Origin: an uncultured Eubacteriales bacterium
GTDB lineage: Bacteria > Bacillota > Clostridia > Christensenellales > CAG-138
Length of the DNA: 42,696 nt
Direction: 5' to 3'
Assembly (NCBI GenBank): GCA_902768795.1
Contig: CACXMS010000027.1
Span: 1-42,696 of the forward strand
Below are positions 8,074 through 15,563 of this stretch, one piece after another. The notes below the pieces were generated by a model that did no database searches, was not told where the DNA came from, and saw only the letters and a list, made by a program, of their open reading frames with translations. Positions within the stretch are counted from its first letter, which is position 1, and every line of letters begins with the position of its first letter. The translations under genes were made by a program, and so were the position numbers.

Positions 8074-9141
8074 ATGAAACGGCTTGTGATCGGGATCCTG
8101 ATGATCGGAATGCTGCTTGGCTGTGCAAAGGCCGGAACGGAACCCTTTGCGCCGGCGGAGCCGACCGGGGTGCCCGCCGAGCAGGTGGTGGAGGTGCAGT
8201 TTACCGAACTGCCGACGCCGCAGGCGACGCCGATCCCGACGCCGACTGCGTCCCCGACGCCGACGCCGTCCCCGACGCCCGAGCCGACTCCGACGCCGAC
8301 GCCCTCGCCGACGCCGATCCCGACGTCCTTTACGATCGCATGGATCAGCGACACGCAGGGATACACGTTCCGGGATACGGAAGGACTCGATTCGATTGTC
8401 AATTATATCCTGGAAAACAGGGAGGCGCTGAACATCGCGGCCGTTGTGCAGACCGGAGACCTCGTCGAACGGCATGAGGTTCCCGAGCACTGGGAACGCA
8501 TCGAGACGGCGTTTGCGCCGCTGCGCGGCGTGGTTCCGTTCTATTGCGTCGCAGGGAATCACGACGTCGGATTCTACGGTTATAAGCATCTGACGTATCA
8601 GTATTATCTGGAGCATTCGCTTTGCGATGTCAAGGAAGAGGATCAGATCTTTGAAGACGGCAAATGCTGGTATGACCTGCGCGAGGATATCGGGCTGCTT
8701 CTGATCGGCATCGGCTGGATGTTTGACGGCGATGCGCCGCGGTTTGTCGAGTGGGCGGGGGACGTGCTGGACCGTTACAGCGATTATCCCGCGCTGATCG
8801 TAACGCACAGCTTCATTTATACGAACGGACTGCTTTCGTCCGACGGGGAGTATCTGGAAAAGGAGCTTATTTCGCAGCATCCGAACGCGCGGCTCGTCGT
8901 ATGCGGCCATCACGACGGCGCGCGCCGCTGGTCCAGGACGTATGAGGACGGGCGGACGTTCCATGCGATGATGCTGAATTTCCAGGATGATAAAAACAGG
9001 AGCCGCGGCTATTTCACGCTGCTCACGTTCGACCCGCTGTTCCGGAACATCTCGGTCACGACCTATTCGCCGTTCTTCGACGATTACAACTATTCCAAAG
9101 ACCCTTCGAAAGAAACGTTTATTCTCGAAAAGGCGTTTTAA
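8074..9141 (+). CDS. Lipoprotein calcineurin-like metallophosphoesterase with Pro/Thr-rich linker
   Basis: 355 residues. The lipoprotein signal has lipobox LLGC (Cys17). A Pro/Thr/Ser linker (about residues 46-84, PTPSPTPTP type) likely holds the domain off the membrane through the wall. The calcineurin-like phosphoesterase domain follows: D93-T-Q95, G128-D129, G161-N-H-D164, H245 (VTHS) and G278-HHD. These are the metal-binding motifs of the superfamily, but the usual DxH is DxQ, seen in a subset of secreted members. The substrate is unknown. The gene stands alone with its own promoter and a perfect hairpin terminator. The same linker type recurs in the NlpC/P60 lipoprotein at 24514. The start ATG 8074 follows ACGGAGGA. 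Confidence 0.88.
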   Translation: MKRLVIGILMIGMLLGCAKAGTEPFAPAEPTGVPAEQVVEVQFTELPTPQATPIPTPTASPTPTPSPTPEPTPTPTPSPTPIPTSFTIAWISDTQGYTFRDTEGLDSIVNYILENREALNIAAVVQTGDLVERHEVPEHWERIETAFAPLRGVVPFYCVAGNHDVGFYGYKHLTYQYYLEHSLCDVKEEDQIFEDGKCWYDLREDIGLLLIGIGWMFDGDAPRFVEWAGDVLDRYSDYPALIVTHSFIYTNGLLSSDGEYLEKELISQHPNARLVVCGHHDGARRWSRTYEDGRTFHAMMLNFQDDKNRSRGYFTLLTFDPLFRNISVTTYSPFFDDYNYSKDPSKETFILEKAF

Positions 9142-9144
9142 GGA

Positions 9145-9175
9145 GAATGATCCGCCGATCGGCGGATCATTCTTT
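9145..9175. terminator. Perfect palindromic terminator between convergent genes
   Basis: A 12-bp perfect stem (9145-9156 with 9161-9172) around GATC. A TTTAT tail follows on the plus strand; the minus-strand tail is weak. It lies between the convergent phosphoesterase gene and rpiB. A second weaker hairpin (AAAGCGCCG at 9195 with CGG/CGCTTT to 9217) sits nearer to rpiB and may serve that gene. Confidence 0.75.
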
Positions 9176-9227
9176 ATCAATTTGTCATGCCCTCAAAGCG
9201 CCGGTTTCGGTCGCTTTTCAGCCGCAT

Positions 9228-9674
9228 TTACCGTTCGCGTTCTTCGATTGCGGCGATCAGGTCGATGCGGTTCTGATGCCGGCCGCCTTCGAATTCGGCG
9301 CCGAGGAAGGAATCGACGATCATTTTCGCCATATCCACGCCGACGACGCGCGCGCCGAACGCGATGATCTGCGCGTCGTTGTGCCGCCGCACCATCTGCG
9401 CGGTGAACGGTTCGGAGCAGACCGCGGCGCGAATGCCGCGGACTTTGTTTGCCGCGATCGAAATGCCGACGCCCGTACCGCAGATCAGCACGCCGCGCTC
9501 GACTTCGCCGCTGCGGACCGCCAGCGCGACCTTTTCTCCGAAGACGGGATAATCGCAGCGCTCCGCCGAATAGGATCCGTAGTCGACGACTTCGTGTCCC
9601 TGCGATTCCAGATATGCCTTGATCGTGTTTTTCAGCTCAAATGCGGCGTGATCGTTTCCGATTCCGATTTTCAT
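9228..9674 (-). CDS. rpiB: Ribose-5-phosphate isomerase B (RpiB/LacAB family)
   Basis: A 148-residue cytosolic enzyme that interconverts ribose 5-phosphate and ribulose 5-phosphate in the pentose phosphate pathway. Family features: GNDHAAFELK at the N-terminus (D8, H9 in the phosphate/ring-opening site), C65 followed by GTGVGISIAANK (catalytic Cys and anion hole), and R97-H98-N99-D100. The length matches RpiB. A LacA/LacB-type or allose isomerase role is possible because the family is related, but no sugar operon is nearby. The start ATG follows GGGAGG, and a promoter is seen at 9704-9731. It is divergent from spoVAD and convergent with the phosphoesterase gene. Confidence 0.93.
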   Translation of the reverse strand: MKIGIGNDHAAFELKNTIKAYLESQGHEVVDYGSYSAERCDYPVFGEKVALAVRSGEVERGVLICGTGVGISIAANKVRGIRAAVCSEPFTAQMVRRHNDAQIIAFGARVVGVDMAKMIVDSFLGAEFEGGRHQNRIDLIAAIEERER

Positions 9675-9703
9675 ACCGGCCTCCCATGTGTTTCTTCCCC
9701 GCT

Positions 9704-9731
9704 ATTGTACCACAGATTCGAAAAACCGCAA
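9704..9731 (-). promoter_or_regulatory. Sigma-A promoter of rpiB
   Basis: On the minus strand: TTGCGG (9731-9726), a 16-base spacer and TACAAT (9709-9704), with extended -10 TGG. The leader to the ATG is about 25 bases. Confidence 0.72.
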
Positions 9732-9763
9732 CCGTGTTTTCCGATTTTCCACAGTTTTTGCAC

Positions 9764-9794
9764 GCATGAAACCGGCGCTTTCGGGCCACAATAA
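9764..9794 (+). promoter_or_regulatory. Weak candidate sigma-G/F-type promoter of spoVAD
   Basis: GCATG (9764-9768) and CACAATA (9788-9794), 19 bases apart, resemble the GNATR and CATNNTA elements of forespore sigma factors, with a slightly long spacer. No sigma-A promoter is evident between rpiB and spoVAD. In characterised spore formers the spoVA operon is forespore-expressed, so such a promoter is expected; the match itself is weak. Confidence 0.3.
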
Positions 9795-9814
9795 TCCGGA
9801 ACAGGAGGATTTCC

Positions 9815-10855
9815 ATGAACAGACAAATCGGGCAGCGAACGCTGCTTTTTCCGAACCGTCCCCGCGTGATCGGATGCGCGAGCATTGTGGCCGGCGCGGA
9901 GGCCGAAGGCCCGCTCGGGACCGGCTTCGACCGGGCCGAAGCCGACGATACGTTCGGCGAGGACAGCTTTGAAAAGGCCGAACGGCGGTTCTTTACGGAA
10001 ACGGTTGTGCTGGCCTGCCGTAAAAGCGGACTTGCCGTGTCCGACCTTTCCGCGCTTTTGGGCGGCGATCTTTTGAATCAGATCGTGACCGCAAACTATG
10101 CCGCCCGCGATCTGAACGTCCCGTTCCTGGGGCTGTACGGCGCGTGCTCGACCATGTCGGAATCGCTGCTCCTCGGCAGCGTGCTCGTCGACGCAGGGTT
10201 TCGATCCCCGGTCGCATGCGTCGCCTGCAGCCATTTCTCGACGGCGGAACGGCAATACCGCTATCCGCTCGAAATGGGCACGACCTCGCCCCCGACCGCG
10301 CAGCGCACCGTGACCGGCGCGGGCTGCCTGTTGCTCGCGGACACGCTGCCGCCCGAAGCGCGATACCGGAGGATCCGCGTCGCGGCGGCGACGCTCGGAA
10401 CGGTCGTCGATCTCGGCGTCAACGACATCGGCAACATGGGAGCCGCGATGGCGCCCGCCGCCTGCGACACGATCCTGCAGCATTTGTCGGACATGGGCTG
10501 TTCCCCCGCCGATTACGATCGTATCGTGACCGGCGATCTCGGCACGCACGGCAGCGAGATGCTGAAGGAGCTTTGCCGGGAGAACGGCGTCGATCTTTCG
10601 GAACGGCATTTTGACTGCGGCGCCGAAATCTACGCCTCGTCCCAGAATTACAACTGCGGCGGGAGCGGGTGCGGCTGTTCCGCCGTGGTGCTGGCCGGGC
10701 ATCTGCTCCCGCTTCTGGAAAGCGGGGAACTGCGCCGTATTCTGTTCCTGGCGACCGGCGCTTTGATGAGCACGACGACCGTGCAGCAGGGAGAAACGAT
10801 TCCGGGCATCGCGCATGCGATCGTTTTGGAGCATACGGAAGGAGGCAACCTGTGA
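9815..10855 (+). CDS. spoVAD: Stage V sporulation protein AD
   Basis: 346 residues of the thiolase-like SpoVAD family, a component of the SpoVA channel that moves dipicolinic acid into the forespore and out at germination; SpoVAD binds dipicolinic acid on the inner membrane's outer face. Family signatures: IVAGAEAEGPLG, FGEDSFEKAERRF, GLYGACSTMSESL, ACSHFSTAERQYRYPLE, TVTGAGC, and DLGTHGSEMLKELC. The start ATG 9815 follows ACAGGAGG. Its stop overlaps the spoVAE start (TGATG). spoVAC, normally directly upstream, is absent here: the upstream neighbour is rpiB on the other strand. Confidence 0.95.
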   Translation: MNRQIGQRTLLFPNRPRVIGCASIVAGAEAEGPLGTGFDRAEADDTFGEDSFEKAERRFFTETVVLACRKSGLAVSDLSALLGGDLLNQIVTANYAARDLNVPFLGLYGACSTMSESLLLGSVLVDAGFRSPVACVACSHFSTAERQYRYPLEMGTTSPPTAQRTVTGAGCLLLADTLPPEARYRRIRVAAATLGTVVDLGVNDIGNMGAAMAPAACDTILQHLSDMGCSPADYDRIVTGDLGTHGSEMLKELCRENGVDLSERHFDCGAEIYASSQNYNCGGSGCGCSAVVLAGHLLPLLESGELRRILFLATGALMSTTTVQQGETIPGIAHAIVLEHTEGGNL

Positions 10856-11211
10856 TGCAGTATCTTTGGGCTTTTCTGATCGGCGGCGCGATCTGTACGA
10901 TAGGGCAGCTTTTGCTGTCGTTGACGCGGCTTACGCCGCCGCGCATCCTGGTGCTGTTCGTGACGCTCGGCGTGCTGTTCGGCGGACTCGGGCTGTATGA
11001 GCCGCTCGTCCGGTTTGCCGGCGCCGGCGCAACGGTCCCGCTGACCGGATTCGGTTACACGCTTGCCAGGGGGACGATCGAAGCCGTCAAAACGGACGGG
11101 ATCCTCGGCGCGTTTACAGGCGGGCTGAAAGCGACGGCAGGCGGCGTCGCGGCGGCGGTGCTGTTCGGCTATCTCGGCGCGCTGCTCGGCAAACCGAAAA
11201 CAAAATACTGA
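10855..11211 (+). CDS. spoVAE: Stage V sporulation protein AE (SpoVAEb type)
   Basis: 118 residues, mostly hydrophobic, with about four membrane segments and the family pattern FLIGGAICTIGQLL, TPPRILVLFVTLG and GAGATVPLTGFGYTLARG. It is a membrane part of the SpoVA dipicolinic-acid channel. The ATG at 10855 shares its A with the spoVAD stop, indicating coupled translation after GGAGG. It is closed by the hairpin at 11214. With spoVAD it forms a two-gene operon lacking spoVAC. Confidence 0.93.
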   Translation: MQYLWAFLIGGAICTIGQLLLSLTRLTPPRILVLFVTLGVLFGGLGLYEPLVRFAGAGATVPLTGFGYTLARGTIEAVKTDGILGAFTGGLKATAGGVAAAVLFGYLGALLGKPKTKY

Positions 11212-11213
11212 AA

Positions 11214-11261
11214 AAAGCGCTGCTCTTTTCAACTTCTGCCGTTGAAAAAGAGCAGCGCTTT
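11214..11261. terminator. Bidirectional terminator between spoVAE and the pyrophosphatase gene
   Basis: A long stem, 11214-11233 with 11241-11261 (one bulged base). It is flanked by A-rich sequence on the left and the T-containing right arm, so it can work for both convergent genes. Confidence 0.88.
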
Positions 11262-11275
11262 CGACTGTTTTCCCA

Positions 11276-12895
11276 TCAGCCCCAAAGCAGCGCGAGCGCG
11301 GGCACGATCTGTTTTTTGCGGGAAACGACGCCGGGGAGGAAGACCCGGTTGTTTTTGATGTCGCTCACGCCGAACGCCTGGTGCAGAATCTCCTCGTCGC
11401 CGAGGTACAGCAGCTCCGTGCCTTCCTTCAGCACGTCGGTGATCATCAGGAGCATCATATCGTATTCCTTGGCGTCCTTGAGCCGCTGCATGACCTCGAG
11501 AAATTCCTCCTTCCGCTGCAAAAGCGCGGAGGAATCGACGGCCGTGACCTGACTGATGCCGATCCGGTGATCGGCGAGCCGGAATTCCTTGAAATCGGTT
11601 TTCAAAAGCTGTTCGGCGGGCTTGTCGCGTCCCTGCGTGACCGAGAACATCTCCCGCCCGAGCGCGTCCAGGTCGATTCCGGCGATGCGGGCGAGCCGTT
11701 CCGCGATGCGGCGGTCGCGCGGGGTCGAGGTCGGGGACTTGAACAGGACGGTATCGCTGACGATCGCGGCGGCCATCAGCCCCGCAAGCTGTTCGCCGGG
11801 CATCAGCCCGTATTCCTGATACATCGTGGCGACGATCGTCGTCGTCGAGCCGACCGGCTCGTTCCGCATATAGACCGGATAGCCCGTCTGCACGTCCGCA
11901 AGGCGGTGATGGTCGATGATGCCGACGAGCTCCGCCTGATCGAGCCCGGGAACGGACTGCCCGACCTCGTTGTGGTCGACGAGTACGACGCGCTTGCGCC
12001 GCGGCCGCAGCAGGTGGAACCGGCTGAGCGATCCGACGACGCGGTCGTTTTCGTCCAGCACGGGATAGCTGCGGTACCGGCTCTGCAAAACGGCCTCGCG
12101 GACGTCGTCGAGGTAATCGTCCAGATGGAACGAAACAAGATCCTTCGTCTGCGCGACGCGGCTGACCGGAATGGATTGAAACAGCATGCGCGCGGCGCGG
12201 TATGCGTCACACGGGGCGGCGATCAGACAGGTGGCGGAGGAAACGCCGCGATAGCGATCGGAAAGGTCGCTTTGGCAGAGAATCACGCAGCTTGCTTTGT
12301 ATGCGAGCGCTTTTTCCACAACGTCCGGCTGCTGCCCGCAAATGACGATCGAGCCGGGCTTCATCCCGCGCAGCGGCTCGCCCGAGCGCGGGAGCGCCAG
12401 AACAACCTCGCCGGAAAGCTCCTCGAACAGATCGTCCTCATTGTTGAGCACACGCCCCTCGAGCGCGGCGAGCAGGTTGAAAACCGGAACGTTCTCGACG
12501 ACGGGATGCCGGATCGACCGCATATCGTTTTCGGCAATGCTGCCGGCGGTCACAAGCCCGAACAGCGTGCCGTCCTCGCGGATGATCGGCGCGGCGTGGA
12601 AGCCCGCGCTGTTTTCGAAGATCGTCCACGCATGGCTGACCGGAACATGCGCGCCGAGCAGCGGCGGGCGGTCGTAGTCGATGTCGCGCACCTGCGTGCG
12701 GACCGAGGCGATGCGCTGCGGGGGCGTGAAACCGAATTTCTGCAGGAGGAACGTGGTTTCGTCGTTCAGATGCCCGAGCCGAACCGGAATGTATCCGTTG
12801 TCGCCGAGCGCGTTACAGAGGTTTGCGTACGCCATTGCCGAGACAATGGAATCCGTGTCGGGATTGCGATGCCCGCAGACATAGGTAATGTTCAT
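11276..12895 (-). CDS. ppaC: Family II (manganese-dependent) inorganic pyrophosphatase with regulatory CBS/DRTGG insert
   Basis: A 539-residue DHH-family soluble pyrophosphatase, which hydrolyses pyrophosphate to phosphate. The catalytic DHH part is split: GHRNPDTDS at the N-terminus, VDHNE and IIDHHR in the middle, IVSDT, and the DHHA2 end with RKK (VSRKKQIVPAL). About 230 residues between (roughly 65-300) hold two CBS halves (VSHAWTIFENSAGFHAAPII; VSFHLDDYLDDVREAVLQSRYRSYPVLDENDRVVGSLSR) around a DRTGG-like domain. This architecture is the nucleotide-regulated CBS-PPase, usually inhibited by AMP/ADP and activated by ATP or diadenosine polyphosphates. It has its own promoter at 12960-12988 and shares a terminator with spoVAE. 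Confidence 0.94.
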   Translation of the reverse strand: MNITYVCGHRNPDTDSIVSAMAYANLCNALGDNGYIPVRLGHLNDETTFLLQKFGFTPPQRIASVRTQVRDIDYDRPPLLGAHVPVSHAWTIFENSAGFHAAPIIREDGTLFGLVTAGSIAENDMRSIRHPVVENVPVFNLLAALEGRVLNNEDDLFEELSGEVVLALPRSGEPLRGMKPGSIVICGQQPDVVEKALAYKASCVILCQSDLSDRYRGVSSATCLIAAPCDAYRAARMLFQSIPVSRVAQTKDLVSFHLDDYLDDVREAVLQSRYRSYPVLDENDRVVGSLSRFHLLRPRRKRVVLVDHNEVGQSVPGLDQAELVGIIDHHRLADVQTGYPVYMRNEPVGSTTTIVATMYQEYGLMPGEQLAGLMAAAIVSDTVLFKSPTSTPRDRRIAERLARIAGIDLDALGREMFSVTQGRDKPAEQLLKTDFKEFRLADHRIGISQVTAVDSSALLQRKEEFLEVMQRLKDAKEYDMMLLMITDVLKEGTELLYLGDEEILHQAFGVSDIKNNRVFLPGVVSRKKQIVPALALLWG

Positions 12896-12959
12896 GACCG
12901 GTCCTCCGTTCCCGCAAAAGCGCGGATCTGACGCGCATACGGTAGCATAATGATACTAT

Positions 12960-12988
12960 AGTATAGCATAGATTTGCATGGATGCCAA
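12960..12988 (-). promoter_or_regulatory. Sigma-A promoter of the pyrophosphatase gene
   Basis: On the minus strand: TTGGCA (12988-12983), a 17-base spacer and TATACT (12965-12960). The leader is about 60 bases. Confidence 0.82.
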
Positions 12989-13085
12989 CCGGATTTTTCC
13001 GGAACGGCGGGCGCTGTTTGCAGATTTTCCCGGTTTTTCCCTGCGTTTTTGGGGAGCAGTGTAAAACTTGCGTTAGATTTGCGGA

Positions 13086-13100
13086 TTGTATATTATACAA
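13086..13100. promoter_or_regulatory. Perfect 15-bp palindrome, candidate operator of the liv region
   Basis: TTGTATA-T-TATACAA with 7-bp perfect arms, ending 2 bases upstream of the -35 box at 13103. The half-site resembles TTGTATA half-sites bound by GntR/FadR-type regulators, but the regulator is not encoded next to it. The position upstream of -35 suits an activator or a repressor that blocks polymerase. Confidence 0.5.
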
Positions 13101-13102
13101 AC

Positions 13103-13131
13103 TTGACAAACGGGAGGGAACGTGGTAATCT
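13103..13131 (+). promoter_or_regulatory. Sigma-A promoter of the liv leader/operon
   Basis: TTGACA (13103-13108), a 17-base spacer and TAATCT (13126-13131) with extended -10 TGG. No other promoter is visible between this site and livK, so livK is probably transcribed from here through the terminator at 13369. Confidence 0.8.
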
Positions 13132-13161
13132 TTTGCCCATCACAGGAAAGGAAGCAGGGGC

Positions 13162-13347
13162 ATGAAGCAGTTTGGCCAGTCGAAACCGATGGCGTACACC
13201 GCGTGCGCTTGCTTTGCCTGTGCCGGTATGCTTGCTTTGACGCTCGACGTTTCGTTGAGCGCCTTATTGCTTTTGGGCGTTGTCGTCGGCATTATTCTGC
13301 TCGGCGCCGTACGACTGCTTCCCTGCGGCGAAGCGATTGCCCGGTAA
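13162..13347 (+). CDS. Leu/Val/Ile-rich small ORF (61 aa): leader peptide or small membrane protein
   Basis: 61 residues after a GGAAAGGA site. The C-terminal half is dense in branched-chain residues (SALLLLGVVVGIILLGAVRL) and uses Leu codons that are uncommon in neighbouring genes (TTG four times, TTA once, CTT three times). It ends 21 bases before a Rho-independent terminator, itself 30 bases before livK, the first gene of a branched-chain amino acid transporter. This is the layout of a leader peptide for transcription attenuation. The alternative is an ordinary two-span membrane protein; at 61 codons it is longer than the 15-35 codons of classical leaders. I recognise no family. Confidence 0.55.
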   Translation: MKQFGQSKPMAYTACACFACAGMLALTLDVSLSALLLLGVVVGIILLGAVRLLPCGEAIAR

Positions 13348-13368
13348 CGGAATCCGACCGAAAAAACG

Positions 13369-13399
13369 GCGGCTCCGCGAAAGGCGGGGCCGCTTTTTT
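13369..13399 (+). terminator. Terminator/attenuator between the small ORF and livK
   Basis: GCGGCTCCGC (13369-13378) pairs with GCGGGGCCGC (13384-13393, one G-T wobble) around GAAAG, followed by six T (13394-13399). A competing 6-bp pairing is possible: CGCCGT (13305-13310), inside the Leu/Val/Ile codon region, with ACGGCG (13366-13371), which would occupy the base of the terminator's left arm. Confidence 0.82.
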
Positions 13400-13429
13400 G
13401 ATAAAGAAAAACACCAGGAGGAAACAATC

Positions 13430-14578
13430 ATGAAAAAAACCATCGCTTTGATTTGTGCGATCCTCATGCTCACAGTGAGCGTGGTTGCGTGCACCGCAAG
13501 CGGCAAGACGGAAACTTCCGGCGCGATCAAGATCGGCGCAACCGGCCCGCTGACCGGCGGCGCAGCGATCTACGGTCAGGCCTGCGCGAATGCGGCTCAG
13601 ATTGCCGTTGACGAAATCAACGCGCTCGGCGGACTCCAGTTTGAGATCCGTTACGAAGACGACGCGCACGACGCCGAAAAGGCGGTCAACGCATACAATG
13701 CGTTGAAGGACTGGGGCGTTCAGGTTACGCTCGGTTCCGTGACTTCCACGCCGGCAAAGGCGACCAGCGCGCTGAACTTTGAAGACGGCATTTTTGCTCT
13801 GACGCCGTCCGCTTCCAACCCGTCGGTCGTCGAGGGCAAGGACAATGTGTTCCAGATGTGCTTCACCGACCCGAACCAGGGCATGGCGAGTGCGCGCTAC
13901 ATTGCGAACACCGGTCTCGGCTCCAAGATCGCGGTCATCTACAAGAATGACGAAGATTATTCGACCGGCATCTATCAGACGTTCGCGGCAGAAGCCAAGA
14001 AGCTGAACCTCGAAATCGTTTCCACGACGACCTTTACGGCGGACAGCCAGAACGACTTCTCCGTGCAGCTGAGCGACGCGCAGGCGGCAGGCGCAGACCT
14101 GATCTTCCTGCCGATGTACTATCAGCCGGCGTCCCTGATCCTCGCGCAGGCGAATCAGATGGGCTATGCGCCGAAGTTCTTCGGCGTGGACGGCATGGAC
14201 GGCATCCTGACGATGGACGGTTTTGACACGACGCTGGCGGAAGGCGTTATGCTGCTGACGCCGTTCAACGCGGACGCGTCCGACGAGAAGACCGTGAACT
14301 TCGTCAAGAAGTATCAGGAGAAGTACGGCGAGATCCCGAACCAGTTCGCGGCGGATGCGTACGACTGCATTTACGCGATCTATCAGGCCTGCCAGAACGG
14401 CAACGTGACCGCGGACATGACCGCGCAGCAGATCAACGAGATCATGAAGGCGCAGTTCACCTCGATGTCGTTCGACGGTCTGACCGGCGAAAAGATGGTC
14501 TGGGGAACCGACGGCATGGTCGCCAAGGATCCGCACGGTATGGTGATCCAGAACGGCGCATACGTCGGCATGGATTGA
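13430..14578 (+). CDS. livK: Branched-chain amino acid ABC transporter, substrate-binding lipoprotein
   Basis: 382 residues. A lipoprotein signal peptide (MKKTIALICAILMLTVSVVAC, Cys near 21) is followed by a type I periplasmic-binding-protein fold typical of LivK: IKIGATGPLTGGAAIYGQ at the start of the mature domain, AVNAYNALKDWGVQ, TPSASNPSV, and YDCIYAIYQA near the end. It captures leucine, isoleucine, valine or related amino acids outside the membrane. The start ATG 13430 follows CAGGAGGAAAC. It is followed by a strong hairpin before livH, which may keep its expression above the rest of the operon. Confidence 0.94.
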   Translation: MKKTIALICAILMLTVSVVACTASGKTETSGAIKIGATGPLTGGAAIYGQACANAAQIAVDEINALGGLQFEIRYEDDAHDAEKAVNAYNALKDWGVQVTLGSVTSTPAKATSALNFEDGIFALTPSASNPSVVEGKDNVFQMCFTDPNQGMASARYIANTGLGSKIAVIYKNDEDYSTGIYQTFAAEAKKLNLEIVSTTTFTADSQNDFSVQLSDAQAAGADLIFLPMYYQPASLILAQANQMGYAPKFFGVDGMDGILTMDGFDTTLAEGVMLLTPFNADASDEKTVNFVKKYQEKYGEIPNQFAADAYDCIYAIYQACQNGNVTADMTAQQINEIMKAQFTSMSFDGLTGEKMVWGTDGMVAKDPHGMVIQNGAYVGMD

Positions 14579-14601
14579 TCCGGAACAATCAGACTTGCAG
14601 T

Positions 14602-14638
14602 GCGGCGCGGGAACGGCAATCTGCCGCTCCCGCCGCCG
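14602..14638 (+). terminator. Intercistronic hairpin between livK and livH
   Basis: A GC-rich imperfect stem (GCGGCGCGGGAACGGCA at 14602-14618 with 14622-14638) and only a poor T-tail (CGTTTCGTTG). It is best read as a partial terminator or mRNA-stabilising hairpin that raises livK relative to the membrane genes. Confidence 0.55.
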
Positions 14639-14671
14639 TTTCGTTGTAACAAACAATAGGAGGGGGAACAA

Positions 14672-15553
14672 ATGAGCTTTTTGTCCCATTTGATCAACGG
14701 CATCAGTCTCGGCAGCATTTACGCCATCATCGCGCTTGGTTACACGATGGTGTACGGGATTGCGAAGATGCTGAATTTTGCACACGGCGACGTCATTATG
14801 GTCGGTGCCTATGTGTGCTTTTTTGCGCTGAATTCGTTCGGCCTTCCGCCTGTTGTCGGCGTTTTGTTGGCAATGCTCATCTGTACGGCGCTCGGCATCC
14901 TGATTGAGCGGCTCGCGTATAAGCCGCTGCGCGCCGCGCCGTCGCTTGCGGTTCTGATCACCGCAATCGGCGTCAGCTACTTTTTGCAAAACGGCGCCCT
15001 GCTGCTTTGGGGCTCCAATTCCAAGGTTTTTCCGTCGATTTTCAACAATGCGGCGCTGCATTTGTTCGACGGGCAGCTGACGATCGGCGTAACGACGCTG
15101 ATCACAATTGCCGCCTGCGTCGTCATTATGATCGGACTGACGCTGTTCACCGGCAATACGAAGATGGGCAAGGCGATGCGCGCCTGCTCGGAGGACAAGG
15201 ACGCGGCGATTTTGATGGGCATCAACGTGAACCGCACGATCTCGGTGACGTTTGCGATCGGCAGCGCGCTTGCGGCGATCGCGGGCGTACTGCTGTGCTC
15301 GGCCTATCCGCTTCTGCAGCCGACGACCGGCTCCATGCCGGGCATCAAGGCGTTCACCGCGGCGGTGTTCGGTGGGATCGGCTCGATCCCGGGCGCGTTC
15401 CTCGGCGGCATCCTGCTCGGCATCATCGAAATTTTTGCGAAGGCGTATCTTTCCACGGAGCTGTCCGACGCGATCGTTTTCCTCGTGCTGATCCTCGTTC
15501 TGCTGATCAAACCGACCGGTCTGCTCGGCAAGAAGACCGTTGTCAAGGTGTGA
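14672..15553 (+). CDS. livH: Branched-chain amino acid ABC transporter permease LivH
   Basis: 293 residues, about eight hydrophobic segments. LivH features: INGISLGSIYAIIALGYTMVYGIAKMLNFAHGD at the N-terminus, and the cytoplasmic loop GKAMRACSEDKDAAILMGINVNRTI that contacts the ATPases, followed by TAAVFGGIGSIPGAFLGG. It follows AATAGGAGGGGG. It pairs with LivM to form the channel. The livM start is 10 bases after its stop. Confidence 0.94.
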   Translation: MSFLSHLINGISLGSIYAIIALGYTMVYGIAKMLNFAHGDVIMVGAYVCFFALNSFGLPPVVGVLLAMLICTALGILIERLAYKPLRAAPSLAVLITAIGVSYFLQNGALLLWGSNSKVFPSIFNNAALHLFDGQLTIGVTTLITIAACVVIMIGLTLFTGNTKMGKAMRACSEDKDAAILMGINVNRTISVTFAIGSALAAIAGVLLCSAYPLLQPTTGSMPGIKAFTAAVFGGIGSIPGAFLGGILLGIIEIFAKAYLSTELSDAIVFLVLILVLLIKPTGLLGKKTVVKV

Positions 15554-15563
15554 GGTGAACCGT

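Noticed and set aside
14579..14671. Full terminator that would split livK from livHMGF
   Set aside because: The hairpin lacks a proper T-run and no promoter is visible before livH, so it is treated as an intercistronic hairpin.
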